A stretch of 64,000 nucleotides of DNA, from the NCBI GenBank assembly GCA_002215675.1, contig NGFH01000009.1:168501-232500 (forward strand), given 5' to 3'. Source of the DNA: Bacteroidetes bacterium 2013_40CM_41_45 (GTDB lineage: Bacteria; Bacteroidota; Bacteroidia; AKYH767-A; 2013-40CM-41-45). Positions 26,291-35,293 of this stretch are shown here, piece by piece; positions within the stretch are counted from its first letter, which is position 1, and each line of letters begins with the position of its first letter. Below the pieces are notes generated by a model that was not told the DNA's origin, did no database searches, and was given only the letters and a program-made list of their open reading frames with translations. A program made the translations under genes and the position numbers.

Positions 26291-27591
26291 GGGATTCGGA
26301 GAAAATATTTTTCCATCCTTCCTGACTGGTAGAGGCGAAACAAGATGTAAAGCAAGAAGGGTATTGCAATGATTTTATAGCGGACAATAGCTCCGGTTAC
26401 GGGAACAATTAAACCGATGAGAATAAAAATGAGAATGAAAAATGATACAGAAAAATAAAACAGCGGGTCGGTAGTCCAATTTCCTTTCCGCATTGAAATT
26501 AATGCAAGTACAAGTAATAAAAGTATGACAAGATTTTCAGCAGCGGCAATAATGATTAATGCACCGGATGCTTCAAAAATGTGAGGGCGGAGCAACGTTC
26601 TGAAAAAAGCAGGCGCTGACTGCGTAAATATAACTGCCGCTGAATTATGGAGCGGTGCAATTTTAAGTACATGGTTTGGCTTTTCAATTTCAACTGCTCT
26701 GAAAAACTCCCTCTGCTTCACATCAAGATAATGCACCACATCAAGTTTAGGCGAAATATATTTTAATGCGAACACGGCTGCAAACACAACAATATGCGCC
26801 GCAATAAATTTTAAAATGATTTTCTTCTTGTTAACCGAGTACCATATCCATGCTGTCAGCGCAGGAATCATTGCCATTAATATGTATATCTTAATCAATG
26901 CCATCAGGAGAGAGGATAATATAAAAGTCAGCAGGTTGAGCCAGCGGTAAGTGCCGCCATTAAGCATGCGGCTGAAAGAATAAAGCATACACCCCGCAGC
27001 AAAGAGAATCACTCCGTCTTTCAGCAGGCCGGAACCCCAGAAGAGGAGGGAAGGAAATAAAATAATTGTAGCAAAAAACAGCAAACGATTTCTTTCCATT
27101 TTCAGAAAGAACGTCTTGCAAAGGAAAACCAATCCGAGCAGCGATAAGAAATTGATAAACACTACATGCAGGTAGTAATGCTCCCCCGGGGTAAGGAAAC
27201 GGAAGACCGTGTTCATACGAACCATCATGCGGTTTGATGAAACGTAGAAATCTTCTGTCATCCATGTATTCATTTTATAGAAGTAGGGCTCAAGCTCGGG
27301 GTCATCCATGCCGATACCTGTAAAGAGCTCATAGAAGTGCCGTGGGTTAACGGCAAGCGCTTCCATCATCACCCCACTGTCATCAAAAAATTTAAAAGTA
27401 TCTGCCTTCGAGCGGTCAGTGTAATGATGCGAATAAAGAAACCCCAAGGAACAACCGGCAATTACTTTAATAATGAAAGCAAGGACAATATATCTTGGTT
27501 TGACAGAAGGAAGGGTGAAAAATTTTAACTTGAAAATAAGCAAAGATAAAGCGCCCGTGTACAGCGATATGAGCAGGGTTTCCTTGAGCAT
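26287..27591 (-). CDS. Polytopic membrane protein of unknown function, paralogue B
   Basis: This 434-residue protein matches paralogue A along its whole length. Compare HHYTDRSKADTFKFFDDSGVMMEALAVNP with A's YYKGGDTFVLFSDSSIMFEALKSHP, SLLFWGSGLLKDGVILFAAG with SVAFWGSGALKEAIVLFAAG, and LIVPVTGAIVRYKIIAIPFLLYIL with LTTPVAGTFVRYKIIALPFLIFLA. The shared WGSGxxK and VTG/VAG-xxVRYKIIAxPF segments are the best candidates for functional sites. It is the first gene of the pair and diverges from purL. I do not recognise a named family. Confidence 0.82.
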   Translation of the reverse strand: MLKETLLISLYTGALSLLIFKLKFFTLPSVKPRYIVLAFIIKVIAGCSLGFLYSHHYTDRSKADTFKFFDDSGVMMEALAVNPRHFYELFTGIGMDDPELEPYFYKMNTWMTEDFYVSSNRMMVRMNTVFRFLTPGEHYYLHVVFINFLSLLGLVFLCKTFFLKMERNRLLFFATIILFPSLLFWGSGLLKDGVILFAAGCMLYSFSRMLNGGTYRWLNLLTFILSSLLMALIKIYILMAMIPALTAWIWYSVNKKKIILKFIAAHIVVFAAVFALKYISPKLDVVHYLDVKQREFFRAVEIEKPNHVLKIAPLHNSAAVIFTQSAPAFFRTLLRPHIFEASGALIIIAAAENLVILLLLVLALISMRKGNWTTDPLFYFSVSFFILIFILIGLIVPVTGAIVRYKIIAIPFLLYILFRLYQSGRMEKYFLRIP

Positions 27592-27689
27592 TAGTCAGGC
27601 GATTCGGTTCAAAGGTAAACAGAAATAAATTTCTTCATGAGCCCGAAAAATTTTAGTTATCAGACATACAACACTAAAAATATTTCGTG

Positions 27690-27697
27690 TAAGTTTG
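27690..27697 (+). promoter_or_regulatory. Candidate -7 element upstream of purL
   Basis: TAAGTTTG fits the Bacteroidota TAnnTTTG -7 element, 32 bases before the purL ATG in the divergent gap. I see no convincing TTTG at the expected -33 spacing, so it is tentative. Confidence 0.4.
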
Positions 27698-27729
27698 TCA
27701 CTCAATAAGGAAAAATCTGAAATAAATTT

Positions 27730-29961
27730 ATGAGCGAAGTAAGTGAAGAAATACATGTTAGCTTAGATACTGCAAAAGAATTGGGGCTTTTACCCGAAGA
27801 GTTTGAGAAAATCATTTCTATACTTGGCCGCACTCCTAACTTCACTGAGCTAAGTATTTACTCGGTAATGTGGAGTGAACATTGCTCGTATAAAAATTCC
27901 ATCCGTTGGCTCAAAACGCTTCCGCGGGAAGGGAAGCACCTGCTTGCAAAAGCGGGAGAAGAAAATGCGGGGCTCGTTGATATTGGTGACGGACTTGCCT
28001 GTGCCTTCAAAATAGAATCGCATAATCATCCTTCTGCCATTGAACCTTATCAGGGAGCTGCTACAGGAGTGGGAGGAATCAATAGGGATATTTTTACCAT
28101 GGGTGCACGGCCAGTGGCACAGTTGAATTCTCTGCGTTTCGGGAATCTTAATAATGAAAGAAACAAGTGGTTGCTGCGCGGAGTTGTGAAGGGAATCGGT
28201 GATTATGGAAATGCATTCGGTATCCCAACTGTGGGCGGAGAAATTTATTTTGATGATTGCTATACGGTAAATCCATTGGTAAATGCCATGTCTGCCGGAA
28301 TTGTTGAAGCAGGAAAAACAGCATCCGCTATTTCGTATGGTAAAGGAAACCCGGTTTTCATTGTGGGCTCTGCCACGGGCAGGGACGGAATTCACGGCGC
28401 CACTTTTGCATCGGGCGATTTACATGCGGATTCTCATGAGGATTTGCCGGCCGTGCAGGTGGGCGACCCATTCACAGAAAAACTTTTATTGGAAGCATCG
28501 CTTGAAGTGATAGCAACCGGAGCTGTTGTAGGTATGCAGGACATGGGCGCGGCGGGAATAATTTGCTCTACTTCAGAAATGTCTGCAAAAGGAAAACACG
28601 GCATGGTGGTGCATCTTGACCAGGTTCCCACGCGGCAGAAGGGAATGCTGCCGTGGGAAATTCTTTTGTCAGAATCACAGGAGAGAATGCTGGTGGTGGC
28701 AAAAAAGGGACGAGAAACAGAGGTTCAGAAAATTTTCGAAAAATGGGATTTGAATTGTGTACTCATAGGTGAAGTTACCGAGACAGACCGGTTACATTTT
28801 TATATGCACGGAGAATTGACAGCCGATATTTCTGCCGAGTCATTGGTGCTGGGCGGAGGCGCGCCCGTATATGAAAGAGAATACAATGAACCGAAGTATT
28901 TAGAGAAAAATAAAAAATTTAACCAGGAAAATATTGCCATACCCGGAGACCGGAAAGATGTTGCATATTTCCTTCTTAAAAATCCAAGCATTGCATCGAA
29001 AAAATGGATTACTACTCAGTATGATTCCATGGTGGGTACGGTAAACATGACAACAAATGAACCAAGTGATGCGGCGGTTATAAATATTAAAGACACAGAC
29101 AAATCACTTGTACTTACGGTTGATTGCAATTCACGTTATGTTTATGCTAGCCCTGAAATCGGTGCAGCCATTGCCGTTGCCGAAGCAGCGCGGAATGTGG
29201 TATGTGCGGGAGGCGAGCCGCTGGCTATAACCAACTGTCTTAATTTCGGCAACCCGTATAACCCGGAAGTATACTGGCAGTTTGTAAATGCCATCAAAGG
29301 AATGGGAGATGCGTGCAAAAAATTTGACACCCCGGTAACGGGCGGCAACGTTAGCTTTTACAACCAGTCATCAGACGAGGGACCGGTTTTTCCCACACCC
29401 ACTATTGGAATGCTGGGACTGCTGAAAAGCAAGAAACATTTTATGACGCTGTACTTTAAAGAGGCAGGAGACCTTATTTATCTTATCGGCACATCGCAGA
29501 ATGATATCTCATGCTCTGAATATCTTTATTCATATCATAATATAAAAAATTCCCCTCCGCCATATTTTAATCTTGAAGAAGAATATGCCGTTCAGCGAGC
29601 GGTAACGAAGGCAATACAGCGCAGATTAATTGCCTCGGCACATGACGTTTCTGACGGAGGACTTTTTATATGCCTGGCCGAAGCGGGCATGCACCGCCAA
29701 TTTGGATTCGATATAAACAGCGATGAGGAGATACGAAAAGATGCGTTTTTATTTGGCGAAGCGCAGGGGAGAATAGTAGTAACGGTAAAACCCGAACAAG
29801 AAGACACTTTCATTGATAGCATGCTTGAGAGCGAGGCAGAATTTGTGAAGCTGGGAGAGGTAACTGAAGGCGAAATGATTGTAGATGGAGAATCATTTGG
29901 AGATATATTGGAAGCAAAAGAGACATATTTCAATGCAATTGGAAATTTGATGCAGGATTAA
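27730..29961 (+). CDS. purL: Phosphoribosylformylglycinamidine synthase, catalytic subunit (small form)
   Basis: The 743-residue product is the small PurL, lacking the fused glutaminase. It shows [34 protein letters not shown] (WSEHCSYK is diagnostic), [36 protein letters not shown] (ATP/Mg site), [19 protein letters not shown], and in the second half [17 protein letters not shown] and [18 protein letters not shown]. It converts FGAR to FGAM using ATP and ammonia from PurQ. The small form normally works with PurQ and PurS; purQ is at 20347-21039 and purS is not in the window. comEC follows after 36 bases. Confidence 0.97.
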   Translation: MSEVSEEIHVSLDTAKELGLLPEEFEKIISILGRTPNFTELSIYSVMWSEHCSYKNSIRWLKTLPREGKHLLAKAGEENAGLVDIGDGLACAFKIESHNHPSAIEPYQGAATGVGGINRDIFTMGARPVAQLNSLRFGNLNNERNKWLLRGVVKGIGDYGNAFGIPTVGGEIYFDDCYTVNPLVNAMSAGIVEAGKTASAISYGKGNPVFIVGSATGRDGIHGATFASGDLHADSHEDLPAVQVGDPFTEKLLLEASLEVIATGAVVGMQDMGAAGIICSTSEMSAKGKHGMVVHLDQVPTRQKGMLPWEILLSESQERMLVVAKKGRETEVQKIFEKWDLNCVLIGEVTETDRLHFYMHGELTADISAESLVLGGGAPVYEREYNEPKYLEKNKKFNQENIAIPGDRKDVAYFLLKNPSIASKKWITTQYDSMVGTVNMTTNEPSDAAVINIKDTDKSLVLTVDCNSRYVYASPEIGAAIAVAEAARNVVCAGGEPLAITNCLNFGNPYNPEVYWQFVNAIKGMGDACKKFDTPVTGGNVSFYNQSSDEGPVFPTPTIGMLGLLKSKKHFMTLYFKEAGDLIYLIGTSQNDISCSEYLYSYHNIKNSPPPYFNLEEEYAVQRAVTKAIQRRLIASAHDVSDGGLFICLAEAGMHRQFGFDINSDEEIRKDAFLFGEAQGRIVVTVKPEQEDTFIDSMLESEAEFVKLGEVTEGEMIVDGESFGDILEAKETYFNAIGNLMQD

Positions 29962-29997
29962 TATTTGTATATTATCCTGTTCAGGTAAATAATTTTT

Positions 29998-32136
29998 ATG
30001 CGGAATTTTTTCTGGAGCCAGGTTCCGTTTTTACGTTTGCTTGCCGGGGTCATTGCGGGAATTTTACTTGCTGTATATGCCCATATAATTCCCCTTGACA
30101 TAGCATGGACGGTAGCATTTGTTCTGGTGCTGCTCTTGAGCATTGTAATTTTCAATAAGAAATTTTTTTCGTCATACCGTTTCAGGTGGTTACCGGGAGT
30201 ACTCATTTATTTTCTTTCAATGTTTCTCTTTTATATCATCACTCTTGAGAACACTTCTGTAAATTACCCGAATCATTTCCGAAAAAGTATGCAAGGTGCG
30301 GAAGGATTCATAGGTTACCTGAGCGAAGAGCCGGTTGAAAAAAGCAAAAGTAGAAAAACAGAGATTGAAATTACCTCACTAAAAAGAAACGGTGAATGGG
30401 TTTCATGCACAGGCAAATGCCTCGCTTATATAGGCCGCGATTCAATCAGCAGCAAACTTTCCTATGGAGACGTCATTGCCTTTACAACCATCCCTCTGGA
30501 AACCGCTCCTCCGCAAAATCCATCGCAGTTTAACTTCAAACGGTACCTCAGCTTTCATCAAATATATAACCAGGTTTACCTTGCTATGGATAAATGGCTT
30601 CTGCTCCATGCCAAAGCAGGAAGTGACGTGAGGGGGCTTGCGCTTGATGTGCGGAAAAAACTTTTAAAAATTTATTCTGCAAATAATATCAGCGGCCAGG
30701 AGTTGGCTGTGCTTTCTTCACTTACACTTGGATATACTGATGACATTGACGAGGAAACACAACGGGCATTTGCCGCCTCGGGCGCTCTGCATGTACTTTC
30801 TGTTTCGGGATTACATGTCGGTATCATCGTCATTGCGCTTAGTTGGATTCTATTCTTTCTTGATAAGGGGAAGAGAAATAAAATCATTAAGACCATACTC
30901 ATAATTATTTTTATTTGGGCGTATGCATTAGTGACAGGGCTTTCTGCAGCGGTACTTCGTGCGTCTGTAATGTTTACCGTTATTATTCTTGGCAAGGCAT
31001 TTTTGAGGCAGACAAATATTTTTAATGCCATCGCTATTTCTGCAGTTATTCTTTTATCCATAAATCCATATCTTATTATGGAAGTGGGATTCCAGTTGTC
31101 GTATCTCGCCCTGGTTGGAATTGTTACAATTCATCCGCGGCTTTATAAGCGGGTTTATGTGAAGAATTATTTTCTCGATAAAATTTGGGCGCTTACATCA
31201 GTTTCAATTTCTGCCCAGCTTGCAACCTTTCCGTTGGGGTTGCTTTATTTTCAACAGTTTCCCAATAGCTTTTTGTTTTCCAATCTCATTGTAATACCCG
31301 GTTCAACATTAATCATTTATGGAGGGCTGCTTATGCTAATGTTAAACCCGTTAAGCGCTTTAGTTACTTCCGCGCTCGCATTTCCCGTCAAGTATCTCAC
31401 CCTTGCGTTGAATCGTATTGTACTGTATATAGAGCAGATTCCTCATTCATTTGTGACAGGTATTTCAATCAGCATTTTACAAACGTGGCTTATTTATTTT
31501 GTCATCATTGCATTTTGTTTATTCATTCTAAGAAAAAATATTTTGTGGCTGCGGGCAGCTTTGTTGTTGGTTGTTTTATTTCTGATTTCATGGTTGTATG
31601 ACACCATTATGATAAACAGTCAGAAACAGCTTGTGGTTTATCACGTAAATGGGAAAAGCGCTCTTCAGTTTACGCAGGGAAGAAATGCGGTGCTTTTTGC
31701 CAGCCGCGATTTGCTTGCAAACATAAGCAGCATGCAGTTTAATATTAGCAGAAATATTTATGACAGCGGTATTATGAATGTGAAGCAATTTGAAACAGAA
31801 TCATTGCAATCCCTTGGCGCAATCAATGAGGCAGGAGTGTTTTACAAGGACGGTTTCATTTATTTTGAAGGAAAAAAATTTCTCCTGGCAGATGGCTTCC
31901 TTAAATTTGCCCGAGACTCTGAAAAGAAAATTATTCTCGATGCTGTAATCTTATCTGGAAAATGGCTCCGTAATCTTTCCGCTTTAACAGCTCACTTTAC
32001 TTTCAGAGAACTGATAATTGACTCATCAGTTCCAAAGTGGTTAGGGGATAGGTTAATTGAAGAATCACAGGCAAAAAACATTTCGTGCTATTCTGTTGCA
32101 GATAAAGGAGCGTATGTGATGAAGAGCCTGAATTGA
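29998..32136 (+). CDS. comEC: ComEC/Rec2-family DNA uptake channel
   Basis: The 712-residue protein has two or three N-terminal helices and a DUF4131-type extracytoplasmic domain (about 90-190; YGDVIAFTTIPLETAPPQNPSQFNFKRYLSFHQIYNQVYL). A Competence domain follows with FAASGALHVLSVSGLHVGIIVIAL and the TGLSAAVLRASVMF segment, and some ten helices. The last 180 residues should correspond to the MBL-like domain of larger homologues, but I find no HxHxDH motif there. The family imports single-stranded DNA in transformation. Other competence genes are not in the window. Confidence 0.92.
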   Translation: MRNFFWSQVPFLRLLAGVIAGILLAVYAHIIPLDIAWTVAFVLVLLLSIVIFNKKFFSSYRFRWLPGVLIYFLSMFLFYIITLENTSVNYPNHFRKSMQGAEGFIGYLSEEPVEKSKSRKTEIEITSLKRNGEWVSCTGKCLAYIGRDSISSKLSYGDVIAFTTIPLETAPPQNPSQFNFKRYLSFHQIYNQVYLAMDKWLLLHAKAGSDVRGLALDVRKKLLKIYSANNISGQELAVLSSLTLGYTDDIDEETQRAFAASGALHVLSVSGLHVGIIVIALSWILFFLDKGKRNKIIKTILIIIFIWAYALVTGLSAAVLRASVMFTVIILGKAFLRQTNIFNAIAISAVILLSINPYLIMEVGFQLSYLALVGIVTIHPRLYKRVYVKNYFLDKIWALTSVSISAQLATFPLGLLYFQQFPNSFLFSNLIVIPGSTLIIYGGLLMLMLNPLSALVTSALAFPVKYLTLALNRIVLYIEQIPHSFVTGISISILQTWLIYFVIIAFCLFILRKNILWLRAALLLVVLFLISWLYDTIMINSQKQLVVYHVNGKSALQFTQGRNAVLFASRDLLANISSMQFNISRNIYDSGIMNVKQFETESLQSLGAINEAGVFYKDGFIYFEGKKFLLADGFLKFARDSEKKIILDAVILSGKWLRNLSALTAHFTFRELIIDSSVPKWLGDRLIEESQAKNISCYSVADKGAYVMKSLN

Positions 32137-32165
32137 ACTTAATTTTCTATTTACAACTTACTGAT

Positions 32166-32173
32166 TATCTTTG
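32166..32173 (+). promoter_or_regulatory. Candidate -7 element upstream of the HU-type gene
   Basis: TATCTTTG matches TAnnTTTG, 43 bases before the ATG at 32217. The -33 side is only T-rich, without a clear TTTG. Confidence 0.5.
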
Positions 32174-32216
32174 CAGTCTGAAAAAAAACAAAAAACCATA
32201 TAAATCAATATAAAAA

Positions 32217-32531
32217 ATGACAAAAGCAGAATTAGTTGCAGAAATTTCGGCAAAGACGGGAATTGAAAAATTTGTAGCGCTTCAGACAGTAGAAGCCATG
32301 ATGAAGATTATCAAGAATTCAGTAAGTACGGATGAAAGTGTTTACCTCAGGGGATTCGGGACTTTTTTTCCGAAGAAAAGGGCTCAGAAAATAGGCAGGA
32401 TTATTTCTAAGAACCAGGCTATTGTAATTCCGGAGCATTTTATTCCCGGCTTTAAACCCGCAAAATCATTTGCAGGCAAAGTAAAAATGGGAATGAAAAG
32501 TAAAGCTGTTCCCGAACCGAGCGCTTCATGA
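32217..32531 (+). CDS. HU/IHF-family DNA-binding protein
   Basis: The 104-residue protein has the HU fold: MTKAELVAEISAKTGIEKFVALQTVEAMMKIIKNSV (two N-terminal helices) and ESVYLRGFGTFFPKKRAQKIGRII (strands and the GFGTF turn). The DNA-intercalating arm is altered: where HU has RNPxTG, this has IGRIISKNQAIVIPEH. It ends with FKPAKSFAGKVK, matching the HU C-terminus (FKPGKxLKxxV), and a short tail. It should bend or coat DNA. Its stop overlaps the start of the TPR gene (ATGA at 32528-32531), an unusual coupling for an HU gene. Confidence 0.93.
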   Translation: MTKAELVAEISAKTGIEKFVALQTVEAMMKIIKNSVSTDESVYLRGFGTFFPKKRAQKIGRIISKNQAIVIPEHFIPGFKPAKSFAGKVKMGMKSKAVPEPSAS

Positions 32532-33346
32532 ACCGTGCAGGCCTGCTTCAGGCAATCCTTATCGTTGCCTGCATAGGGCTAACCGCTTTCCTGTATTTTT
32601 CACCCAAAACCATGCTCACTCCAAAGGTGAGCAGCAGTAAACCGATTGGTTCTGATTTTATTTTTGAGGCAGCAAAAAGCAGGTTGCAGCGGCAAGAAGC
32701 GACAGCACTCAATGAACTTGAGAAAATTCTTGAAACCAAAAGTGGCAATGACAGGATTCCATTGCTTGACTCTCTTGCCTGGCGTTGGGATATTTTGGGT
32801 GAACCGGTCGCGGCTGCAGAATATTATAAGAAGGCAGCTGAAATTAATTCTTCAGGAAAATCGTGGAACGATGCTGCCGACCGGTACCTTGCGGCATTAC
32901 GCGCTCAGAACGATTCTATATTAGGCGGATGGCTATTGGAGCAGGCAATATTTTGTTATAATAAAGTGATTGAAATAAATCCGGAAAATATTGATGCAAA
33001 AATGAACCTTGCCCTTTGTTATGCCGAAAGCAGTGAACCGATGAAAGGAATTATGATGCTCAGAGAAATTGCCCAAAAGTATCCTGATAATGACAAAGCG
33101 CAGATGAACCTCGGTTTTTTATCTATCCGTTCAGGACAGTTTGATAAGGCGATCGAACGTTTCAATAAAGTTCTCGAATTAAACCCTTCTCAAAGCGAAG
33201 CGTATTATTTTCTTGGGTACGCTTTAGTGCAAAAAGGCGACACGGTAAAAGCGGCAGAAGCATTCAAAAAGTATTCAGAATCAGGAAAAGACGCGCAACT
33301 GCTTAAAGAAGCCAACGTATATATGAACCAATTAAAAACTAACTAA
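32528..33346 (+). CDS. Membrane-anchored TPR protein
   Basis: The 272-residue protein has one N-terminal membrane helix (GLLQAILIVACIGLTAFLYF) followed by tetratricopeptide repeats. Readable units include AEYYKKAAEINSSGKSWNDAADRYLAALRAQND, AIFCYNKVIEINPENIDAKMNLALCYAES, AQMNLGFLSIRSGQFDKAIERFNKVLELNPSQ and AYYFLGYALVQKGDTVKAAEAFKKY. The orientation is probably periplasmic. TPRs mediate protein contacts; no partner can be named. Coupled start with the HU gene suggests coexpression, and the 31-codon gene follows 23 bases after it. Confidence 0.9.
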   Translation: MNRAGLLQAILIVACIGLTAFLYFSPKTMLTPKVSSSKPIGSDFIFEAAKSRLQRQEATALNELEKILETKSGNDRIPLLDSLAWRWDILGEPVAAAEYYKKAAEINSSGKSWNDAADRYLAALRAQNDSILGGWLLEQAIFCYNKVIEINPENIDAKMNLALCYAESSEPMKGIMMLREIAQKYPDNDKAQMNLGFLSIRSGQFDKAIERFNKVLELNPSQSEAYYFLGYALVQKGDTVKAAEAFKKYSESGKDAQLLKEANVYMNQLKTN

Positions 33347-33369
33347 TATTTAACTAAAAAATTTACACT

Positions 33370-33465
33370 ATGCCAAGCGGTAAAAAAAGAAAACGCCATA
33401 AAATGGCAACTCACAAAAGAAAGAAACGCCTCAGGAAAAACCGGCATAAAAAGAGGAACCGGTAG
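33370..33465 (+). CDS. Tiny basic protein, AURKAIP1/COX24 (mS38-like) domain
   Basis: This 31-codon gene encodes MPSGKKRKRHKMATHKRKKR followed by LRKNRHKKRNR. Nearly two-thirds of residues are Lys, Arg or His. It matches the very short proteins annotated in Bacteroidota as AURKAIP1/COX24 domain proteins, related to mitochondrial small-subunit ribosomal protein mS38; the HKRKKRLRKNRHK core is the domain. A ribosome-associated role is an inference from the family. It lies 23 bases after the TPR gene, probably in the same transcript, and is followed by an inverted pair of heptamer clusters that could act as the transcript's 3' hairpin. Confidence 0.9.
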   Translation: MPSGKKRKRHKMATHKRKKRLRKNRHKKRNR

Positions 33466-33474
33466 GTGATAATT

Positions 33475-33538
33475 GTTAGTTGTTAGACGTTAGATGTTGG
33501 TTTTCCTTTGTCTAACGTCTAACCTCAAACGTCTAACT
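33475..33538. repeat. Inverted pair of heptamer clusters
   Basis: Four seven-base units with consensus GTTAGAY fill 33475-33502, and four inverted units (TCTAACN) fill 33511-33538. A perfect 13-base inverted repeat (33482-33494 with 33511-33523) joins them into a stem with a 16-base loop. It lies between the tiny basic protein gene and the RNase E/G gene. Confidence 0.85.
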
Positions 33539-33615
33539 TGCACAATAATTCTAAGAACCATTTTTTATAATCCCGGTTCGCGGAATATTTTTCCATATAG
33601 TTATCCAGAATAAAA

Positions 33616-35172
33616 GTGAATCACGAACTCATCATCAGCTCAGGGCCTGACGAAGTAAATATTGCGCTTCTTGAAGACAAGCATCTCGTAGAGCTGAACA
33701 ACGAAAAGAAAGACCATAGTTTTTCTGTCGGTGACATATACCTGGGCAGGGTTAAAAAAATAATTCCCGGGCTCAACGCTGCCTTTGTAGACATTGGCTA
33801 CGAGAAGGATGCATTTCTGCATTACCTTGATCTTGGTCCGCAAGTTCAATCGCTGTTAAAGATGGTGAAGCAGACCACCATGCAAAAAAATGCCGACCCG
33901 CTTTTTAATAATTTCAGCAATGAACCTGACATAGACAAAGGCGGAAGAATCACCCAGGTGCTCAACAATAATCAATGGGTTGTTGTTCAGATAGCGAAGG
34001 AACCTATTTCAACGAAGGGGCCAAGAATTACATCAGAACTTTCACTGGCGGGAAGATTCCTGGTGCTAATTCCTTTTTCCGATACCGTTTCCATTTCGCA
34101 AAAGATAAAAAGCTCTGAAGAGCGACAGCGGCTTAAGCGGCTGGTGCAAAGTATAAAGCCGAAAAATTTCGGAGTTATTATACGCACCGTTGCCGATGGA
34201 AAAAAAGTTGCAGAGCTGGATAAAGACCTGAACGATTTAGTAAGTAAATGGAAAGGCATTGTAGAAAAACTCAAAACATCTGCTCCGCACCAGAAGCTCA
34301 TGGGCGAGATGGACCGCACTTCAACTATACTTCGCGATATTCTTAATCCGAATTTTAATTCTATTCACGTCAATGATTCGGGATTAGCGGAGGATGTCAA
34401 ACAATATCTGCGCAGCATTGCTCCTGAGCAGGAACAAATTGTAAAACTTTACAAAGGCAGGGTTCCCATTTTTGAACACTTCGGCATTGAGAAACAAATT
34501 AAATCGGGGTTTGGAAAAACGGTGAACATGCCCAATGGCGCCTATATTATCATTGAGCATACCGAAGCGCTGCATGTTATTGACATTAACAGTGGTGTGC
34601 GGTTTCAGAATAGCGAAAGCAACCAGGAAGCAAATGCGCTGCAAGTAAATCTGGAAGCAGCAGCAGAAGTAGCGCGCCAGCTGCGCCTGCGCGATATGGG
34701 CGGAATCATTGTGATTGATTTTATTGACATGCGCTCAGCACAAAACCGCAAGCTGTTATTCGATAAGCTGAGGGATGAAATGAAACGCGACCGCGCCAAG
34801 CACACCATTCTTCCTATGAGCCGTTTCGGACTGGTGCAGCTTACGCGACAGCGCGTTCGCCCCGAAACAAAAATTGTTACCGCAGAGAAATGTCCGTCAT
34901 GCGATGGAACGGGAGAAATAAAAGCCAGCATCCTTATTTTGGATGAGATAGAAAATAATATCCGCTTCCTTGCCAAGGAACAAAATGAAAAAAAACTTTT
35001 GCTGCATGTGCATCCATTTATAGAATCATACCTTACCCGGGGGTTCTTTACCTCTGTAAAAAAGAAATGGCAGAAGAAAAATAATATCGCGCTCAAGGTT
35101 GTGCCCGTTTCCAAGTATCACTTTTTGGAATATCATTTCTTCAACGACAAAGGCGAGGAAATCAAGATTTAA
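33616..35172 (+). CDS. rng: Ribonuclease E/G family endoribonuclease
   Basis: The 518-residue enzyme starts at a GTG at 33616 (NHELIISSGPDEVNIALLED). An S1 RNA-binding domain (about 36-130) begins DIYLGRVKKIIPGLNAAFVDIGYEKDAFLH. The catalytic Mg-binding aspartates are Asp323 (VIDINSG) and Asp368 (IVIDFIDM). The zinc-link motif CPSCDGTG, with Cys426 and Cys429, joins the dimer. It ends soon after the small domain, without the long disordered tail of RNase E, so it is RNase G-like; the symbol is by family. It processes rRNA and decays mRNA. An eight-base-period palindrome follows its stop and may terminate it. Confidence 0.93.
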   Translation: MNHELIISSGPDEVNIALLEDKHLVELNNEKKDHSFSVGDIYLGRVKKIIPGLNAAFVDIGYEKDAFLHYLDLGPQVQSLLKMVKQTTMQKNADPLFNNFSNEPDIDKGGRITQVLNNNQWVVVQIAKEPISTKGPRITSELSLAGRFLVLIPFSDTVSISQKIKSSEERQRLKRLVQSIKPKNFGVIIRTVADGKKVAELDKDLNDLVSKWKGIVEKLKTSAPHQKLMGEMDRTSTILRDILNPNFNSIHVNDSGLAEDVKQYLRSIAPEQEQIVKLYKGRVPIFEHFGIEKQIKSGFGKTVNMPNGAYIIIEHTEALHVIDINSGVRFQNSESNQEANALQVNLEAAAEVARQLRLRDMGGIIVIDFIDMRSAQNRKLLFDKLRDEMKRDRAKHTILPMSRFGLVQLTRQRVRPETKIVTAEKCPSCDGTGEIKASILILDEIENNIRFLAKEQNEKKLLLHVHPFIESYLTRGFFTSVKKKWQKKNNIALKVVPVSKYHFLEYHFFNDKGEEIKI

Positions 35173-35177
35173 TTTTT

Positions 35178-35248
35178 TTACCACGGAGGCACGGTGTCAC
35201 AGGGAATATTTTAACTCTGTGTCCTTGTGTCCCTGTGGTAATTTTTTT
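35178..35248. repeat. Octamer-period palindrome, copy 1
   Basis: TTACCAC at 35179 mirrors GTGGTAA ending at 35241, and each arm is itself an eight-base tandem (CACGGAGG-type left, CTGTGTCC-type right). A run of eight T follows, so this copy could serve as the terminator of the RNase gene. Related copies are at 37511-37572 and 41036-41106. Confidence 0.85.
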
Positions 35249-35253
35249 TCTTT

Positions 35254-35288
35254 TTCATTCTTAATTTTGCATTTTTAATTCTTAATTC
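35254..35288. repeat. Heptamer repeat, TTAATTC type
   Basis: Five consecutive seven-base units (consensus TTMATTY) run to within five bases of the SDR start codon, so they replace the usual ribosome-binding region. The same word, inverted, occurs at 37484-37504 and 40930-40964. Confidence 0.8.
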
Positions 35289-35293
35289 TCCTC

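Noticed and set aside
33475..33538. Insertion-sequence terminal inverted repeats
   Set aside because: The arms are eight bases apart with nothing between them, and no transposase is present in the window.
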